Part shown: positions 1-7,512 of the stretch, piece by piece
Layout: each line of letters begins with the position of its first letter
Position numbering within the stretch: position 1 is the first letter of the stretch
From: an uncultured Collinsella sp.
Lineage (GTDB): Bacteria; Actinomycetota; Coriobacteriia; Coriobacteriales; Coriobacteriaceae
DNA length: 42,030 bases
Assembly (NCBI GenBank): GCA_900755005.1
Contig: CAAEEX010000102.1
Location: forward strand, 1-42,030
Direction: 5' to 3'
The notes under the pieces: model-generated
What the model saw: the letters and a program-made list of their open reading frames with translations, nothing else
Databases searched by the model: none
What the model was told of the DNA's origin: nothing
Position numbers and translations under genes: made by a program

Positions 1-20
1 CCTGAGATCTATACTCATGG

Positions 21-57
21 AAAACCTCCCATTTCCCGATGTCCAAGAAATGGGAGG
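21..57 (-). terminator. Rho-independent terminator of the kinase-like gene
   Basis: An 11-bp perfect stem (25-35 with 47-57) is followed on the minus strand by TTTT (21-24). It lies about 35 bases beyond the stop of the 93-716 gene. A short CTGTCCCC/CCACC motif at 66-82, resembling the GGGGACAG repeats elsewhere in the window, separates gene and terminator. Confidence 0.75.
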
Positions 58-92
58 CAGTTCACTGTCCCCTTTGTGGTGGTTTTGGTCGG

Positions 93-716
93 CTAGCCTT
101 CGAGCTGAGACACTTTGTAGCGGTAGGCCGCGGCGATGACTTCCTTGCAGCCTTCGCGACCCAGCTTGGCGCGGTTGACGACGATGTCCTTGCCGCTCGT
201 CATCTTCCACTTGCCGGCACTATAGCGCTTGTAAAATGCCTCGCGCGCCTTCTGCTGCTGTTTGACCAGCTTGGCACCCTTCTTTTTGTTGAGACCACGC
301 TTCTTGCGCACGATCTCGACGCGGTCCTCAAAAGGAGCGGTCACCAGCACGGCGATATGGTTGGGGTTGTTGCGCAGCAGGTAGTCGGACAGACGGCCCT
401 CGATAATGCAGCTCTCGGTCTCACCCAGGTCCAAGATCACCTGGCTCATCTTTTGGAACAACTTATCCGAGTACGAACGCGCATCGTAGCGGTCGGGCAG
501 AAACGCCATGTTCTCCACGGCCAGGCGCTCGTCATAGGCGGCCATCTTATCGAGCGACTCGCCCGCGCGCAGCGACGCACGCACCAGCAGCTCGTTGTCG
601 TACAGCGGAATCCCCAGCTCGTCGGCAAGCATGCGACCAATCTCGTGGCCCTCGGCGCCAAAGTCGCGCGCGATGGTAATGACCACAGGATTCTTCTTAT
701 TCTCCAGATCGCTCAT
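93..716 (-). CDS. cytidylate kinase-like family protein
   Basis: A 207-residue P-loop kinase-like protein of the cytidylate kinase-like family (seen from the N-terminal pattern VVITIARDFGAEGHEIGR, where the P-loop is relaxed). The family is related to CMP kinase but its substrate is generally unknown. Later motifs include IIEGRLSDYLL (about 104-114), which matches the strand where CMP kinases bind phosphate, then a lysine/arginine-rich lid region (RKKRGLNKKKGAK). No signal peptide or membrane segment is seen, so it is likely cytosolic. The start at 716 is preceded by AGAAAGGAATCGCG with a clear Shine-Dalgarno. It stands alone: the next minus-strand gene upstream is far away and a terminator follows. 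A canonical cmk role is unlikely because the length and P-loop differ. Confidence 0.8.
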   Translation of the reverse strand: MSDLENKKNPVVITIARDFGAEGHEIGRMLADELGIPLYDNELLVRASLRAGESLDKMAAYDERLAVENMAFLPDRYDARSYSDKLFQKMSQVILDLGETESCIIEGRLSDYLLRNNPNHIAVLVTAPFEDRVEIVRKKRGLNKKKGAKLVKQQQKAREAFYKRYSAGKWKMTSGKDIVVNRAKLGREGCKEVIAAAYRYKVSQLEG

Positions 717-780
717 CGCGATTCCTTTCTAACAAATGAAAAATAGGCGATTCCTGATTCCCATTTTGTCACTTACGACC

Positions 781-888
781 GTCCTGGTTTCTCAAGTGCG
801 GCAGATTGCCCCGAAAGAGGAGTGCCGCGTACTAAATGTACGCAAGCGACGATTGAGGGGCAAGGTGCCGTGCTTGGGGAAGCAGGAC
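781..888. repeat. Structured intergenic element E4 (possible permuted relative of E1-E3)
   Basis: The plus strand folds into one long stem: 781-802 pairs with 867-888, then a purine-rich 3x3 internal loop AGA (803-805)/GGT (864-866), then TTGCCCC (806-812) with GGGGCAA (857-863). The interior holds a linker, a 6-bp hairpin GCGTAC/GTACGC (827-843) and a second linker AAGCGACGATTGA. The same AGA/GGT loop next to TTGC/GCAA occurs in E1 and E2. Its right end coincides with the last base of the permease stop codon (888-890). No T-run follows on either strand, so a simple terminator is unlikely. Confidence 0.45.
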
Positions 889-1526
889 TATGCGGCTACG
901 ATGCGGCGTTGATACGCTCTCACCAGCAGCGAGATACCAAAGTTGAGCACAAAGTACATCGCAAACACCAGGCCGTAGAGCATAAGCACCTGCGACAGAT
1001 CGATTGCGTGGGCCATCACAACGTTGGCCGTGTACATGAGCTCGGCCACGTTAATGCCCGAAAGATACGAACTGTCCTTGATGACAGTCGTGCACTGGCT
1101 AAACAGCGCCGGAATGATCGTCTTAAACGTCTGCGGCAGAATGATGTAGCGCATGGTGGCAAAGAAGCCAAAGCCCTGGCTCTGCGCTGCCTCAAACTGG
1201 CCGCGCGGAATCGAATTGAGGCCGCCGCGCACAATCTCGGCCATAACGGCGCTGGTAAACAGCGTAAAGGCGATGGTCGAAATCACAATGTCCAAACCCT
1301 GCACCGTAAAGTAAATAAACAGGATCCACAGCAGGTTTGGCGTGCAACGGAACAGCTCGATATAGGCGCTCACCAAAATACGGAATGGACGGGGCGCATA
1401 GCTTTTAACGAGCGCCAGCACCGTGCCAAAGATGAGCGAGAAAAAGATCGACAGCGCCGAGATCTCGATCGTCTTAACAAAGCCGCCCCAGATGTAGAGC
1501 AGGTTGGTCGCGTTGAAGATTTCCAT
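888..1526 (-). CDS. amino-acid ABC transporter permease (second subunit)
   Basis: A 212-residue inner-membrane permease of the polar amino-acid (HisMQ/GlnP) family. The protein has about five hydrophobic segments, and the EAA loop that docks the ATPase is visible as EAAQSQGFGFFATMRYIILPQ (about 112-132). It would form the heteromeric channel with the adjacent permease at 1530-2276. The start lies 3 bases past the upstream stop, and its Shine-Dalgarno GAGGAGG sits inside the end of the upstream gene, indicating translational coupling. It is the last gene of a four-gene operon (ATPase, binding protein, permease, permease). Substrate cannot be read from the sequence; family neighbours carry glutamine, glutamate, aspartate or cystine. 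Confidence 0.9.
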   Translation of the reverse strand: MEIFNATNLLYIWGGFVKTIEISALSIFFSLIFGTVLALVKSYAPRPFRILVSAYIELFRCTPNLLWILFIYFTVQGLDIVISTIAFTLFTSAVMAEIVRGGLNSIPRGQFEAAQSQGFGFFATMRYIILPQTFKTIIPALFSQCTTVIKDSSYLSGINVAELMYTANVVMAHAIDLSQVLMLYGLVFAMYFVLNFGISLLVRAYQRRIVAA

Positions 1527-1529
1527 GCG

Positions 1530-2276
1530 CTAGGCCTCCTCTACGTTGTCGAGCCCCAGCTCGGCCAGGCTCACGCCGCGCGGACGCTCCTTGGAGCGGC
1601 GCTCGAGCCACTGCACCAGCATGGCGAGCGGAAAGCAGATGATGAAGTACATAAGGCAGCAGACGATGTATCCCTGCAGGTAACCGTACAGACTCACAAA
1701 GTTGTCGGAACGGTACATAAGGTCGCCGCCGGCCACAAGCGCCAGCACCGACGTGTTCTTGACCAGGTTGAGCGCCTGGTTACACAGCGGCGGCAGAATG
1801 ATCTTAAATGTCTGGGGCAGCACGATGTACCAGTACGCCTGCGCACGGGTGAAGCCCTGGCTCTGGGCCGCCTCCATCTGACCGCGCGGAACCGCCTCGA
1901 TACCGGTGCGGATGACCTCCGAAATGTAGGCCGCGTGATACAGACCCACGCCCAAGAAGCCCAGCACGAACGGCGCGATGCGCACCGGCTGGTCGGCACC
2001 GGTTATGGCCTGCAAAAACTGCGGACCGGCCATGTACATAAAGAGCACCTGCACGGGCAACGGGGTGTTCTGGTAAAACTCCACGTACACGCGGCTTATG
2101 GCGCGCAGCACGCGCGAGCGAGTGGTAGAGAATACGCCCAGCAGCGTGCCCAGCACCAGCGACAGCAACAGACCGGCAACGACCACCTGTAGCGTCACGC
2201 CAAAGCCCTCCCAGAAGGGCCCCATGTTTTGAAATGTCGTCGACCAACGGTCGGCGTCAAATAATCCTTCGAGCAT
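1530..2276 (-). CDS. amino-acid ABC transporter permease (first subunit)
   Basis: A 248-residue permease of the HisMQ/GlnP family. An open frame extends upstream to 2432, but the start at 2276 (MLEGLFDADRW) has a strong AAGGAAGG site at the right distance, and the extra upstream residues look like antisense of the binding-protein gene. The EAA loop is EAAQSQGFTRAQAYWYIVLPQ. Hydrophobic segments begin near residue 20 and recur to the C-terminus, which ends in a basic cytoplasmic tail (RRSKERPRG). It follows the binding protein by about 25 bases and is coupled to the second permease. It pairs with that protein to make the transmembrane channel. Confidence 0.9.
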   Translation of the reverse strand: MLEGLFDADRWSTTFQNMGPFWEGFGVTLQVVVAGLLLSLVLGTLLGVFSTTRSRVLRAISRVYVEFYQNTPLPVQVLFMYMAGPQFLQAITGADQPVRIAPFVLGFLGVGLYHAAYISEVIRTGIEAVPRGQMEAAQSQGFTRAQAYWYIVLPQTFKIILPPLCNQALNLVKNTSVLALVAGGDLMYRSDNFVSLYGYLQGYIVCCLMYFIICFPLAMLVQWLERRSKERPRGVSLAELGLDNVEEA

Positions 2277-2301
2277 TTGATTCCTTCCTTGGACGATGCG
2301 C

Positions 2302-3177
2302 CTATACAAGACCCCAGGTCTTGACCTCTTGGTCGAGCCAGCCATCGGCCAAGCGATCGCAAACCACCTGATCGACCACGGCCGAAAGGTCGCAGCCCTT
2401 CTTGGTCGCCACGCCGTAGCCCTGCTCGCCAAACTTGACCTCGGGCTGCAGCAGCTCGACGGTCTCGTTCATGTAACCGGCGAGCGTGGAGCGGTCCATG
2501 GCAAAGACGTCGATATTGCCGGCGTCGAGCGAACTCTTGATGATGGGATAGCCGCTAAAGGCCCTAAACTCAGGCTCGCAGTGAAAACCGTTGTCCTTGA
2601 TCATCTGCTCGATCAGGCCCTGCGTGGTGGCACCCTGGCTCACGCCAATGACCTTGCCGTCCAGGTCCTCAATCGAGGTAAAGCCCGAACGCTTCTTGAC
2701 CATGAGCCCCACGTAGTCGGTGCGGTACGGCGTCGAGAAATCCCAGCTCTTCTTGCGCTCGTCGGTGATGGTGTAGGTCGCCGCGACCACGTCGAGCTGG
2801 CCGTTATCGATCAGCGGGCCGCGCGTCTTGGGCGTTACGTCGGTAAACTCGACAAGCTCCTGGGCACGGGCATCCTTGTAGCTCACGCCAAAGACGGCAG
2901 CGGCGATCTGGTAGCACAAATCGACTTCCATGCCCTCAAAGCGACCCTTGGCGGTGTCGTAATAGCCGTAGCCGGGAACGTCCTTCTTAACGCCGGCATT
3001 CAGATGGCCACGTGACTTGATGGCCGCAAGCTTGGACCCCTTGTCGGAGCCCTCACCGCTGGTGGAGTTGCCGCAACCGGTAAGCGCGGTCCCCGTCAGC
3101 GCGAGCATGCCGGCGCCAGCCAGCTGCAAAAAGTGACGGCGCGACACGGCCGCCCTCGTCATATCCGTCATGTCCAT
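2302..3177 (-). CDS. amino-acid ABC transporter substrate-binding lipoprotein, Tat-type signal
   Basis: A 291-residue extracytoplasmic binding protein of the bacterial solute-binding family 3 (GluB/PEB1-like). The N-terminus carries a twin-arginine motif SRRHFLQL (12-19), a hydrophobic stretch, and a lipobox LTGC with Cys35 as the predicted lipidated residue. This suggests Tat export followed by lipid anchoring, which is less common than Sec for this family. The mature domain has typical family motifs: MEVDLCYQIAAAVFG, DVVAATYTITDERKK, DFSTPYRTDYVGLMVKK. The start is not certain: 3177 and 3171 are both in frame, just after the ATPase stop (3186-3188), and the ribosome site is weak (GGCGCGG). 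The ligand is likely a polar or acidic amino acid, by family only. Confidence 0.88.
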   Translation of the reverse strand: MDMTDMTRAAVSRRHFLQLAGAGMLALTGTALTGCGNSTSGEGSDKGSKLAAIKSRGHLNAGVKKDVPGYGYYDTAKGRFEGMEVDLCYQIAAAVFGVSYKDARAQELVEFTDVTPKTRGPLIDNGQLDVVAATYTITDERKKSWDFSTPYRTDYVGLMVKKRSGFTSIEDLDGKVIGVSQGATTQGLIEQMIKDNGFHCEPEFRAFSGYPIIKSSLDAGNIDVFAMDRSTLAGYMNETVELLQPEVKFGEQGYGVATKKGCDLSAVVDQVVCDRLADGWLDQEVKTWGLV

Positions 3178-3185
3178 CACCGCGC

Positions 3186-3917
3186 CTAGTGCAGAATCTT
3201 GGACAGGAACTCGCGGCAACGCGGGTTCTCGGGGTTATCGAAGAAGTGCTCGGGCGTGCCCTCCTCCAGAATGCGGCCGTCCTCCATAAAGATGACGCGG
3301 TCGGCCACCTGGCGCGCAAAGCCCATCTCATGCGTCACGCAGATCATGGTAATGTCCTCCTGCGCGAGCTCAATCATAACGTCCAGAACTTCCTGAACCA
3401 TCTCGGGATCGAGCGCCGAGGTCGGCTCGTCAAACAGGATGATGGGCTGCTTGGTGCACAGGGCGCGGGCGATGGCGATGCGCTGCTGCTGACCACCCGA
3501 GAGATTCTGCGGATACTCGCCGGCCTTATGCGCCATGCCGACGCGCTTGAGCGCGGCGATGGCGATCTCGGTCGCCTCCTCCTTGCTCTTCTTTTGCAGT
3601 TTGATGGGCGCGAGCGTCAGGTTGCCCAGCACCGTCATGTTGGGATACAGGTTGAACTGCTGAAACACCATGGAACTGTACTTGCGAGCCATCTCCAGGT
3701 GATTCTTTTTGGTGAGCGGCGTGCCGTCGATGACGACCTCGCCCGACGTGGGCTCCTCCAGATAATCGACGCAACGGATGAGCGTCGACTTACCCGAACC
3801 GGAAGGCCCGATCATTACGAGCTTCTCGCCGCGCTTGACAGTGAGATTGATATCTTTGAGCACATGCAGGTCGCCAAAGTACTTGTTGAGATGCTTGATC
3901 TCGATCATGTCTGCCAT
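3186..3917 (-). CDS. amino-acid ABC transporter ATP-binding protein (GlnQ type)
   Basis: A 243-residue cytoplasmic ATPase. Visible motifs: Walker [10 protein letters not shown] (37-45), Q-loop VFQQFNLYP (84-92), signature LSGGQQQ (139-145), Walker [12 protein letters not shown] (160-170) and switch His196. The sequence is full length for GlnQ/HisP proteins and intact. It is first in the operon, with GGGAAGGGA before the start at 3917, and a TACAAT -10-like hexamer at 3953-3958 (minus strand), although no good -35 is seen 17 bases further. It energises the two permeases downstream. Confidence 0.93.
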   Translation of the reverse strand: MADMIEIKHLNKYFGDLHVLKDINLTVKRGEKLVMIGPSGSGKSTLIRCVDYLEEPTSGEVVIDGTPLTKKNHLEMARKYSSMVFQQFNLYPNMTVLGNLTLAPIKLQKKSKEEATEIAIAALKRVGMAHKAGEYPQNLSGGQQQRIAIARALCTKQPIILFDEPTSALDPEMVQEVLDVMIELAQEDITMICVTHEMGFARQVADRVIFMEDGRILEEGTPEHFFDNPENPRCREFLSKILH

Positions 3918-4024
3918 GAATGTCCCTTCCCTGCGTTTACATGAGTTGAACTATTGTACGGAAAGAACCACGTTTCCGCAGACCACACTACATTCCCGTA
4001 AAGAACCCGCAATCTTCCCCCTAG

Positions 4025-4089
4025 TCATTGGGGACAGACTTAAATGAGTACCCAATGAGTACCTACTCATTTAAGTCTGTCCCCAATGA
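4025..4089. repeat. 26-bp perfect inverted repeat with GGGGACAG (REP-like)
   Basis: Arms 4025-4050 and 4064-4089 are exact reverse complements (26 bp) around a 13-base spacer. Each arm carries TTGGGGACAGACTTAA. The spacer CCCAATGAGTACC repeats part of the arm. It lies in the gap between the importer operon and yqeY, and adjoins element E1. Similar GGGGACAG units occur near 66, 6070, 32444 and 38349. Confidence 0.8.
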
Positions 4090-4124
4090 GCGCCGAAAAT
4101 AATACAACCGCCCTTGTTGAGCAT

Positions 4125-4273
4125 AAGTCAGCGAAAACCCGTACACGCGAGCAAGGTGACGTGAAATGAAAGGGCGCAGACCTTATGGTCGCGCCCTTGA
4201 AATTGAACGTCAGATTGCCGCGTGTACGGGTTTGCAGCGTCGAGCCGTTACGCGGTTTGGTAAAACCGCGTAA
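4125..4273 (+). repeat. Structured element E1 (candidate RNA or mobile repeat)
   Basis: In order: core AAGTCAGCGA (4125-4134); P1, 15 perfect base pairs (4135-4149 with 4219-4233); CAAGGTG (4152-4158); P2 base GACGT/ACGTC (4158-4162, 4207-4211); P2 hairpin AAGGGCGC-A-GACC-TTAT-GGTC-GCGCCCTT (4170-4198); AGATTG (4212-4217); second core GCAGCGTCGAG (4234-4244); terminal 11-bp hairpin with GGTA loop (4248-4273). Copies at 17791 and 22330 keep the cores and loops but change the stem sequences compensatorily. It ends 4 bases from the yqeY stop, antisense to it. No T-run follows, so it is not an ordinary terminator. Confidence 0.7.
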
Positions 4274-4277
4274 CAAA

Positions 4278-4721
4278 TTACGCAAGCTTTGCACCAACGA
4301 TCTTTGCTGCGGCCGGCTTATCGAAGTTGCCGCCGGTGGCCTTGCCGAGTGCACCCATAACCTGGCCCATCTGCTTCTTGGACGTGGCACCCAGCTCGGC
4401 GATAACCTGCTCGATCAGGGCCTCGAGCTCCTCGCCCGAAACCTGCGCGGGCAGCAGGCTCTCCAGAATCTTGACCTGCTCGGTCAGGTTGTCGGTACGC
4501 TCCTGGTCGGTGCCGGCCTTGATGGACATCTCCAGCGTCTCGCTCGTCTGCTTGATCAGACGCTTGATCATGCTGTTGACGTCTTCCTCGGTCACGTCGC
4601 GGCGCTCGTTAACCTCGATATTTTTCACCTCGGCCTTGACCTGGCGAATGATAGACAGGCGAACCTTGTCCTTGGCCTTCATGGCCGCAATCATTTCCTT
4701 CTGCAGCTCTTCGTTGGTCAT
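4278..4721 (-). CDS. GatB/YqeY domain-containing protein
   Basis: A 147-residue helical protein of the YqeY family, homologous to the C-terminal tRNA-binding domain of GatB but encoded alone. Typical motifs are MTNEELQKEMIAAMKAKDK at the N-terminus and VMGALGKATGGNFDKPAAAK near the C-terminus. The role is thought to involve tRNA-dependent amidation or tRNA binding, but it is not firmly known. The ATG at 4721 is preferred over a TTG at 4727 because GAGGAGG lies 8 bases before the ATG and only 2 before the TTG. It follows the PrsA-like gene; a stem-loop separates them. Element E1 lies 4 bases past its stop. Confidence 0.9.
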   Translation of the reverse strand: MTNEELQKEMIAAMKAKDKVRLSIIRQVKAEVKNIEVNERRDVTEEDVNSMIKRLIKQTSETLEMSIKAGTDQERTDNLTEQVKILESLLPAQVSGEELEALIEQVIAELGATSKKQMGQVMGALGKATGGNFDKPAAAKIVGAKLA

Positions 4722-4744
4722 CTGCAAATCCTCCTCAATAGTGT

Positions 4745-4770
4745 GGGCGGTACTCGCGCGAGCACCGTCC
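4745..4770. other. Stem-loop between foldase and yqeY genes
   Basis: GGGCGGT pairs with ACCGTCC, then after one mismatch CTCG pairs with CGAG, giving 11 pairs with a two-base loop. No T-run follows on the minus strand, so it may be an mRNA-stabilising or processing hairpin rather than a terminator. Confidence 0.45.
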
Positions 4771-4775
4771 CATGA

Positions 4776-5996
4776 TTACTTGGTCGTCGACGAATTGTCG
4801 GTCGAGCTCTTGGTGACGCCCTTCAGGCTGACGTTGTACGGCACGTCCTTGGGCATGGGGTTGACGGTAATGTCGGCGTCCTTCTTGTACTGCTCCAGCC
4901 ACTCGCTGTATGCAGTACTGGCCGCCTGCGTCTTCACCACGTTGGAGACGTACTTCTTGATGGCCTTGGGCACCTGCTTAATATCATCGACCTGGCTATC
5001 GACATGGAAGTAGTCGGTGCACTTGATGACATGGTAACCATAGGTCGACTCGACGACGTCGCTCACATCGCCCTTGTTGAGCCCCTCGAGCGCCGTCTGG
5101 TAGCTGTCGACGAAGGTGGTGAGCTTATCCCAACCCACATCGCCCTTCTTCTCCTTGGAGCCGGTGTCGTCGGAATACTGCTTCACGGCGTCCTCAAAGC
5201 TCAGCTCACCGGAGTTGATCTTGTCCAGGCACTCCTGTGCCTTGGCCTTGGCGGCGGCCTTGTCCTCGTCGGAAGCGTCGGAATCAACCTTGATCAGGAT
5301 GTTCGACGAGCGACGGGCGTCGTTGTAGCTGGACAGGTTTTCGTTGATGTAATCGACAATCTCGCTGTCCTTGGGCTTGCTCGTGGGCGCGACGGCATCC
5401 TTGAGTTTCTGCTGCGCCAAACTCTCCTTGAGCGAATCCTTGTAGGTATCCTCGGTATAGCCGTAGGTCTTGAGGGTCTTCTTAAAGGCCTTGGCACCGC
5501 CCGCGCTCTTGCACGCGTCCTTCCAAGCCTTCTCGACCTCCTCGTCCGACACCGTCACGCCGTTCTCTTTCTGTGCCTGTTGAAGCAGAATCTGCTGCGT
5601 GTAGGAGTCGATGAGTTGCTTGCGGTACTTCTTGGGCGTGAGGTCGTTGTCGACCAGATACTGCGCCCAGTCCTTGTCCTTGGTGTAGCCGTAGGACGTG
5701 CGCATGCTCATGATCTGCTTGGTCACGGTGTCCTCGGTGAGGTTGGTGCCGTTGATGGTAGCAGCAACACCGCCGGTCAGCTTGTAGCCCGAGGTGTCCT
5801 CGGCCTGCGACATAAGGCCGGAGCACGCCATCGCCGAGACGGAAAGCAACATTGCCAGCACGCCGATGACCACCAGGACGATCTTGACGGTCTTGGACAC
5901 GCGGGTCTTGCGCTGCTTCTTGCGAGAGCTGGAGGCGGCGCGAGCCTGCCGCTCGGGCGTCGGCTCGGGTGCGGGGTTCTTTTTCTTATTTGCCAT
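4776..5996 (-). CDS. membrane-anchored peptidyl-prolyl isomerase / foldase (PrsA/SurA type)
   Basis: A 406-residue extracytoplasmic chaperone. Residues 1-37 are basic and cytoplasmic (KKKNPAPEP, SSSRKKQRKTR); 38-58 form one membrane segment or uncleaved signal; a marginal lipobox-like AMAC follows. A SurA-like N-terminal domain (about 75-210) contains VTKQIMSMRT and KRQ/LIDSYTQQ-type helices. The parvulin (PpiC) domain spans about 228-330, with the family pattern DVGW (286-289) and YGYHVIK (319-325). It likely folds secreted or surface proteins outside the membrane. The start at 5996 has AAAGG at good spacing; the frame extends to 6095 but without support. It is followed by yqeY after about 54 bases. 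Confidence 0.88.
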   Translation of the reverse strand: MANKKKNPAPEPTPERQARAASSSRKKQRKTRVSKTVKIVLVVIGVLAMLLSVSAMACSGLMSQAEDTSGYKLTGGVAATINGTNLTEDTVTKQIMSMRTSYGYTKDKDWAQYLVDNDLTPKKYRKQLIDSYTQQILLQQAQKENGVTVSDEEVEKAWKDACKSAGGAKAFKKTLKTYGYTEDTYKDSLKESLAQQKLKDAVAPTSKPKDSEIVDYINENLSSYNDARRSSNILIKVDSDASDEDKAAAKAKAQECLDKINSGELSFEDAVKQYSDDTGSKEKKGDVGWDKLTTFVDSYQTALEGLNKGDVSDVVESTYGYHVIKCTDYFHVDSQVDDIKQVPKAIKKYVSNVVKTQAASTAYSEWLEQYKKDADITVNPMPKDVPYNVSLKGVTKSSTDNSSTTK

Positions 5997-6069
5997 AGTT
6001 GGCCTTTCGCATAACGAATCGAACAAACGCCATTGTGTCACAACGCAGCCCCCGCGGCACGCTTGGTGC

Positions 6070-6182
6070 ATTGGGGACAGGTTAATCTGCACCATTTTGG
6101 TGCAAAGGGGACAGCTCTGGCAGCCGGCAGTTAGGGACAGTCCCCAAGTGCCGGCACATAAGGAACGTCCCTGGGTGCCGGC
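6070..6182. repeat. Cluster of GGGGACAG-type inverted repeats
   Basis: Three stacked short hairpin units fill the gap between EIIA and the foldase gene. TTGGGGACAGGTTAATC is followed by TGCACC/GGTGCA and AAAGGGGACAG; then GCCGGCA (6123-6129) pairs with TGCCGGC (6149-6155) around AGGGACAGTCCCC; and TGCCGGCA pairs with TGCCGGC (6176-6182) around GGAACGTCCC. No coding potential is convincing here. Confidence 0.6.
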
Positions 6183-6193
6183 TTAGCCCCACC

Positions 6194-6658
6194 TTAGAAG
6201 TGGCGGCGGATGGCGTCGACCATGCCCTGCGGCGTGGTCTGGCCGAGCACGTCGGCTGCGGCATCGGCGTCCATAAAGATGTTCATGAGCGCCTGCAGGG
6301 CCTCGACCTGGCCGCCCGGCTCAGCGATGCCCAGATTGATGACGATCTGCGCCGGCACCGGAGCGCCCATGCCAGCCATAGCGTTAAATGTCACGGACGC
6401 GGCGGGCTTCACCACCGCGATATAGGGCTTGGCCACAAACCCCGGATCGGTATGCGGAATGGCAATGTTTGCCGCCGGCATGGCAAGACCCGTGGGATAG
6501 GCATCCTCGCGCGTGCGAACGGCGTCGAGCCAACCGGATGCAATGTAGCCACGTGGTGCAAGCTCGCCCTCAAGCCGCGCGAACACCTCATCCGGCGTCG
6601 CACACTCCCAATCAAAAAACACCAGCTCAGGCGTAAACAGCGCTTCGTTATCCGCCAT
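6194..6658 (-). CDS. PTS sugar transporter subunit IIA (fructose/galactitol type)
   Basis: A 154-residue single-domain EIIA of the PTS type-2 (fructose/mannitol/galactitol) fold. The phospho-accepting histidine is His69 in the motif NIAIPHTDP (64-72). Full length for the family, with no fused HPr, IIB or regulatory domain. It would take phosphate from HPr and pass it to a IIB partner, but no IIB or IIC gene lies in this window, so the permease partner is elsewhere, or this copy is regulatory (PtsN-like). GAGGTGAG precedes the ATG. A 20-bp inverted repeat sits directly upstream, in the presumed leader. Confidence 0.88.
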   Translation of the reverse strand: MADNEALFTPELVFFDWECATPDEVFARLEGELAPRGYIASGWLDAVRTREDAYPTGLAMPAANIAIPHTDPGFVAKPYIAVVKPAASVTFNAMAGMGAPVPAQIVINLGIAEPGGQVEALQALMNIFMDADAAADVLGQTTPQGMVDAIRRHF

Positions 6659-6678
6659 GCGCTCACCTCTCTCACCTA

Positions 6679-6734
6679 GTCACCTGCGACGTTCTTAAAC
6701 GACTAGTCATTCAAGAACGTCGCAGGTGACTACC
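6679..6734. repeat. 20-bp perfect inverted repeat upstream of EIIA
   Basis: Arms 6679-6698 and 6715-6734 are exact complements (TAGTCACCTGCGACGTTCTT), around a 16-base spacer that contains ACTAGT. It lies between the purN terminator and the EIIA ribosome site. Layout resembles the REP-like repeat at 4025-4089, where the spacer also echoes the arm. Confidence 0.75.
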
Positions 6735-6742
6735 CAAAACAA

Positions 6743-6780
6743 AAGGTGGCCACGCGCGCCTTGGCGCCAATGACCACCCT
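6743..6780 (-). terminator. Terminator downstream of purN
   Basis: On the minus strand GGTGGTCA (6773-6780) pairs with TGGCCACC (6747-6754), a stem of 8 pairs, with further GC-rich pairing inside, followed by TTTTGTTTT. It lies about 30 bases past the purN stop. Confidence 0.6.
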
Positions 6781-6810
6781 GACTACTCGGCTAAATTGTA
6801 CTGTGCGTCG

Positions 6811-7512
6811 CTAGCCGCGAGGCGCGTCAATCGCCACCTTGCCGCTCTCCAGCACGTGGACGCGGCCGTCGGCGAGCATTTGCACGACCTCGGGATACAG
6901 CACGTGCTCAATCGCGTGGATGTGCTCCTCGAGCGTGTCGACATCCCAGCCCTCCTCGACAGCCAGCGCACGCTGGGCGATGATGGGACCGTTGTCGTAG
7001 ACCTCGTTGGCAAAATGCACGGTCACGCCAGTTACCTTGACGCCGCGCGCAAAGGCATCGTCAATCGCATGCGCACCGGTAAAGCTCGGCAGCAGCGCCG
7101 GATGCAAGTTGACCACGCGGTTGGGAAACGCCGCCAACAGAGGCGTGCGCACCATGCGCATGTAGCCGGCCATGACCACATACTCGCAGCCGCACTCGAG
7201 AAGCTCGTGCGCGATGATCTCGTCGGCGGCGATGGGGTCGGCATAGACATCCTTGGACAGCGTGAGCGTCTGGATGCCCGCACGCTCGGCGCGCTGTAGG
7301 CCCTTGGCCGAAGGACGGCTCGACACCACGAGCTCAATCGAAGCGTTGAGCTTGCCGGCGGCGATTAGGTCGATCAGCGCTTGCAGATTGGTGCCGGAGC
7401 CGCTGATGAGCACACCGATCTTAAGCGGCTCGGCCGTATCGGTGCCGGTCGGACGGGTGTAGGGCACAAAGCCCAGGCCCTCACTAGCAGCCATCTGATC
7501 GTTAGCGCTCAT
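6811..7512 (-). CDS. purN: phosphoribosylglycinamide formyltransferase (GAR transformylase 1)
   Basis: Transfers a formyl group from 10-formyltetrahydrofolate to GAR, the third step of de novo purine synthesis. The protein has 233 residues, longer than the usual 190-215 because of an N-terminal extension of about 30. Motifs: GVLISGSGTNLQAL (33-46), MAGYMRM (114-120), NLHPALLPSF with Asn135 and His137, and VYDNGPII with Asp173; these are the catalytic triad residues of the family. Its ATG at 7512 overlaps the purM stop (7502-7504), so translation is probably coupled. A terminator follows. Confidence 0.95.
   Translation of the reverse strand: MSANDQMAASEGLGFVPYTRPTGTDTAEPLKIGVLISGSGTNLQALIDLIAAGKLNASIELVVSSRPSAKGLQRAERAGIQTLTLSKDVYADPIAADEIIAHELLECGCEYVVMAGYMRMVRTPLLAAFPNRVVNLHPALLPSFTGAHAIDDAFARGVKVTGVTVHFANEVYDNGPIIAQRALAVEEGWDVDTLEEHIHAIEHVLYPEVVQMLADGRVHVLESGKVAIDAPRG

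Noticed and set aside
822..2192. Long open frame on the plus strand opposite the permeases
   Set aside because: It is a shadow of the two permease genes, lacks a ribosome site and has composition typical of antisense high-GC frames.
4248..4273. The 11-bp GGTA-loop hairpin as a terminator of yqeY
   Set aside because: No T-run follows on either strand, and the same hairpin ends the E2 and E3 elements, so it is part of the element.
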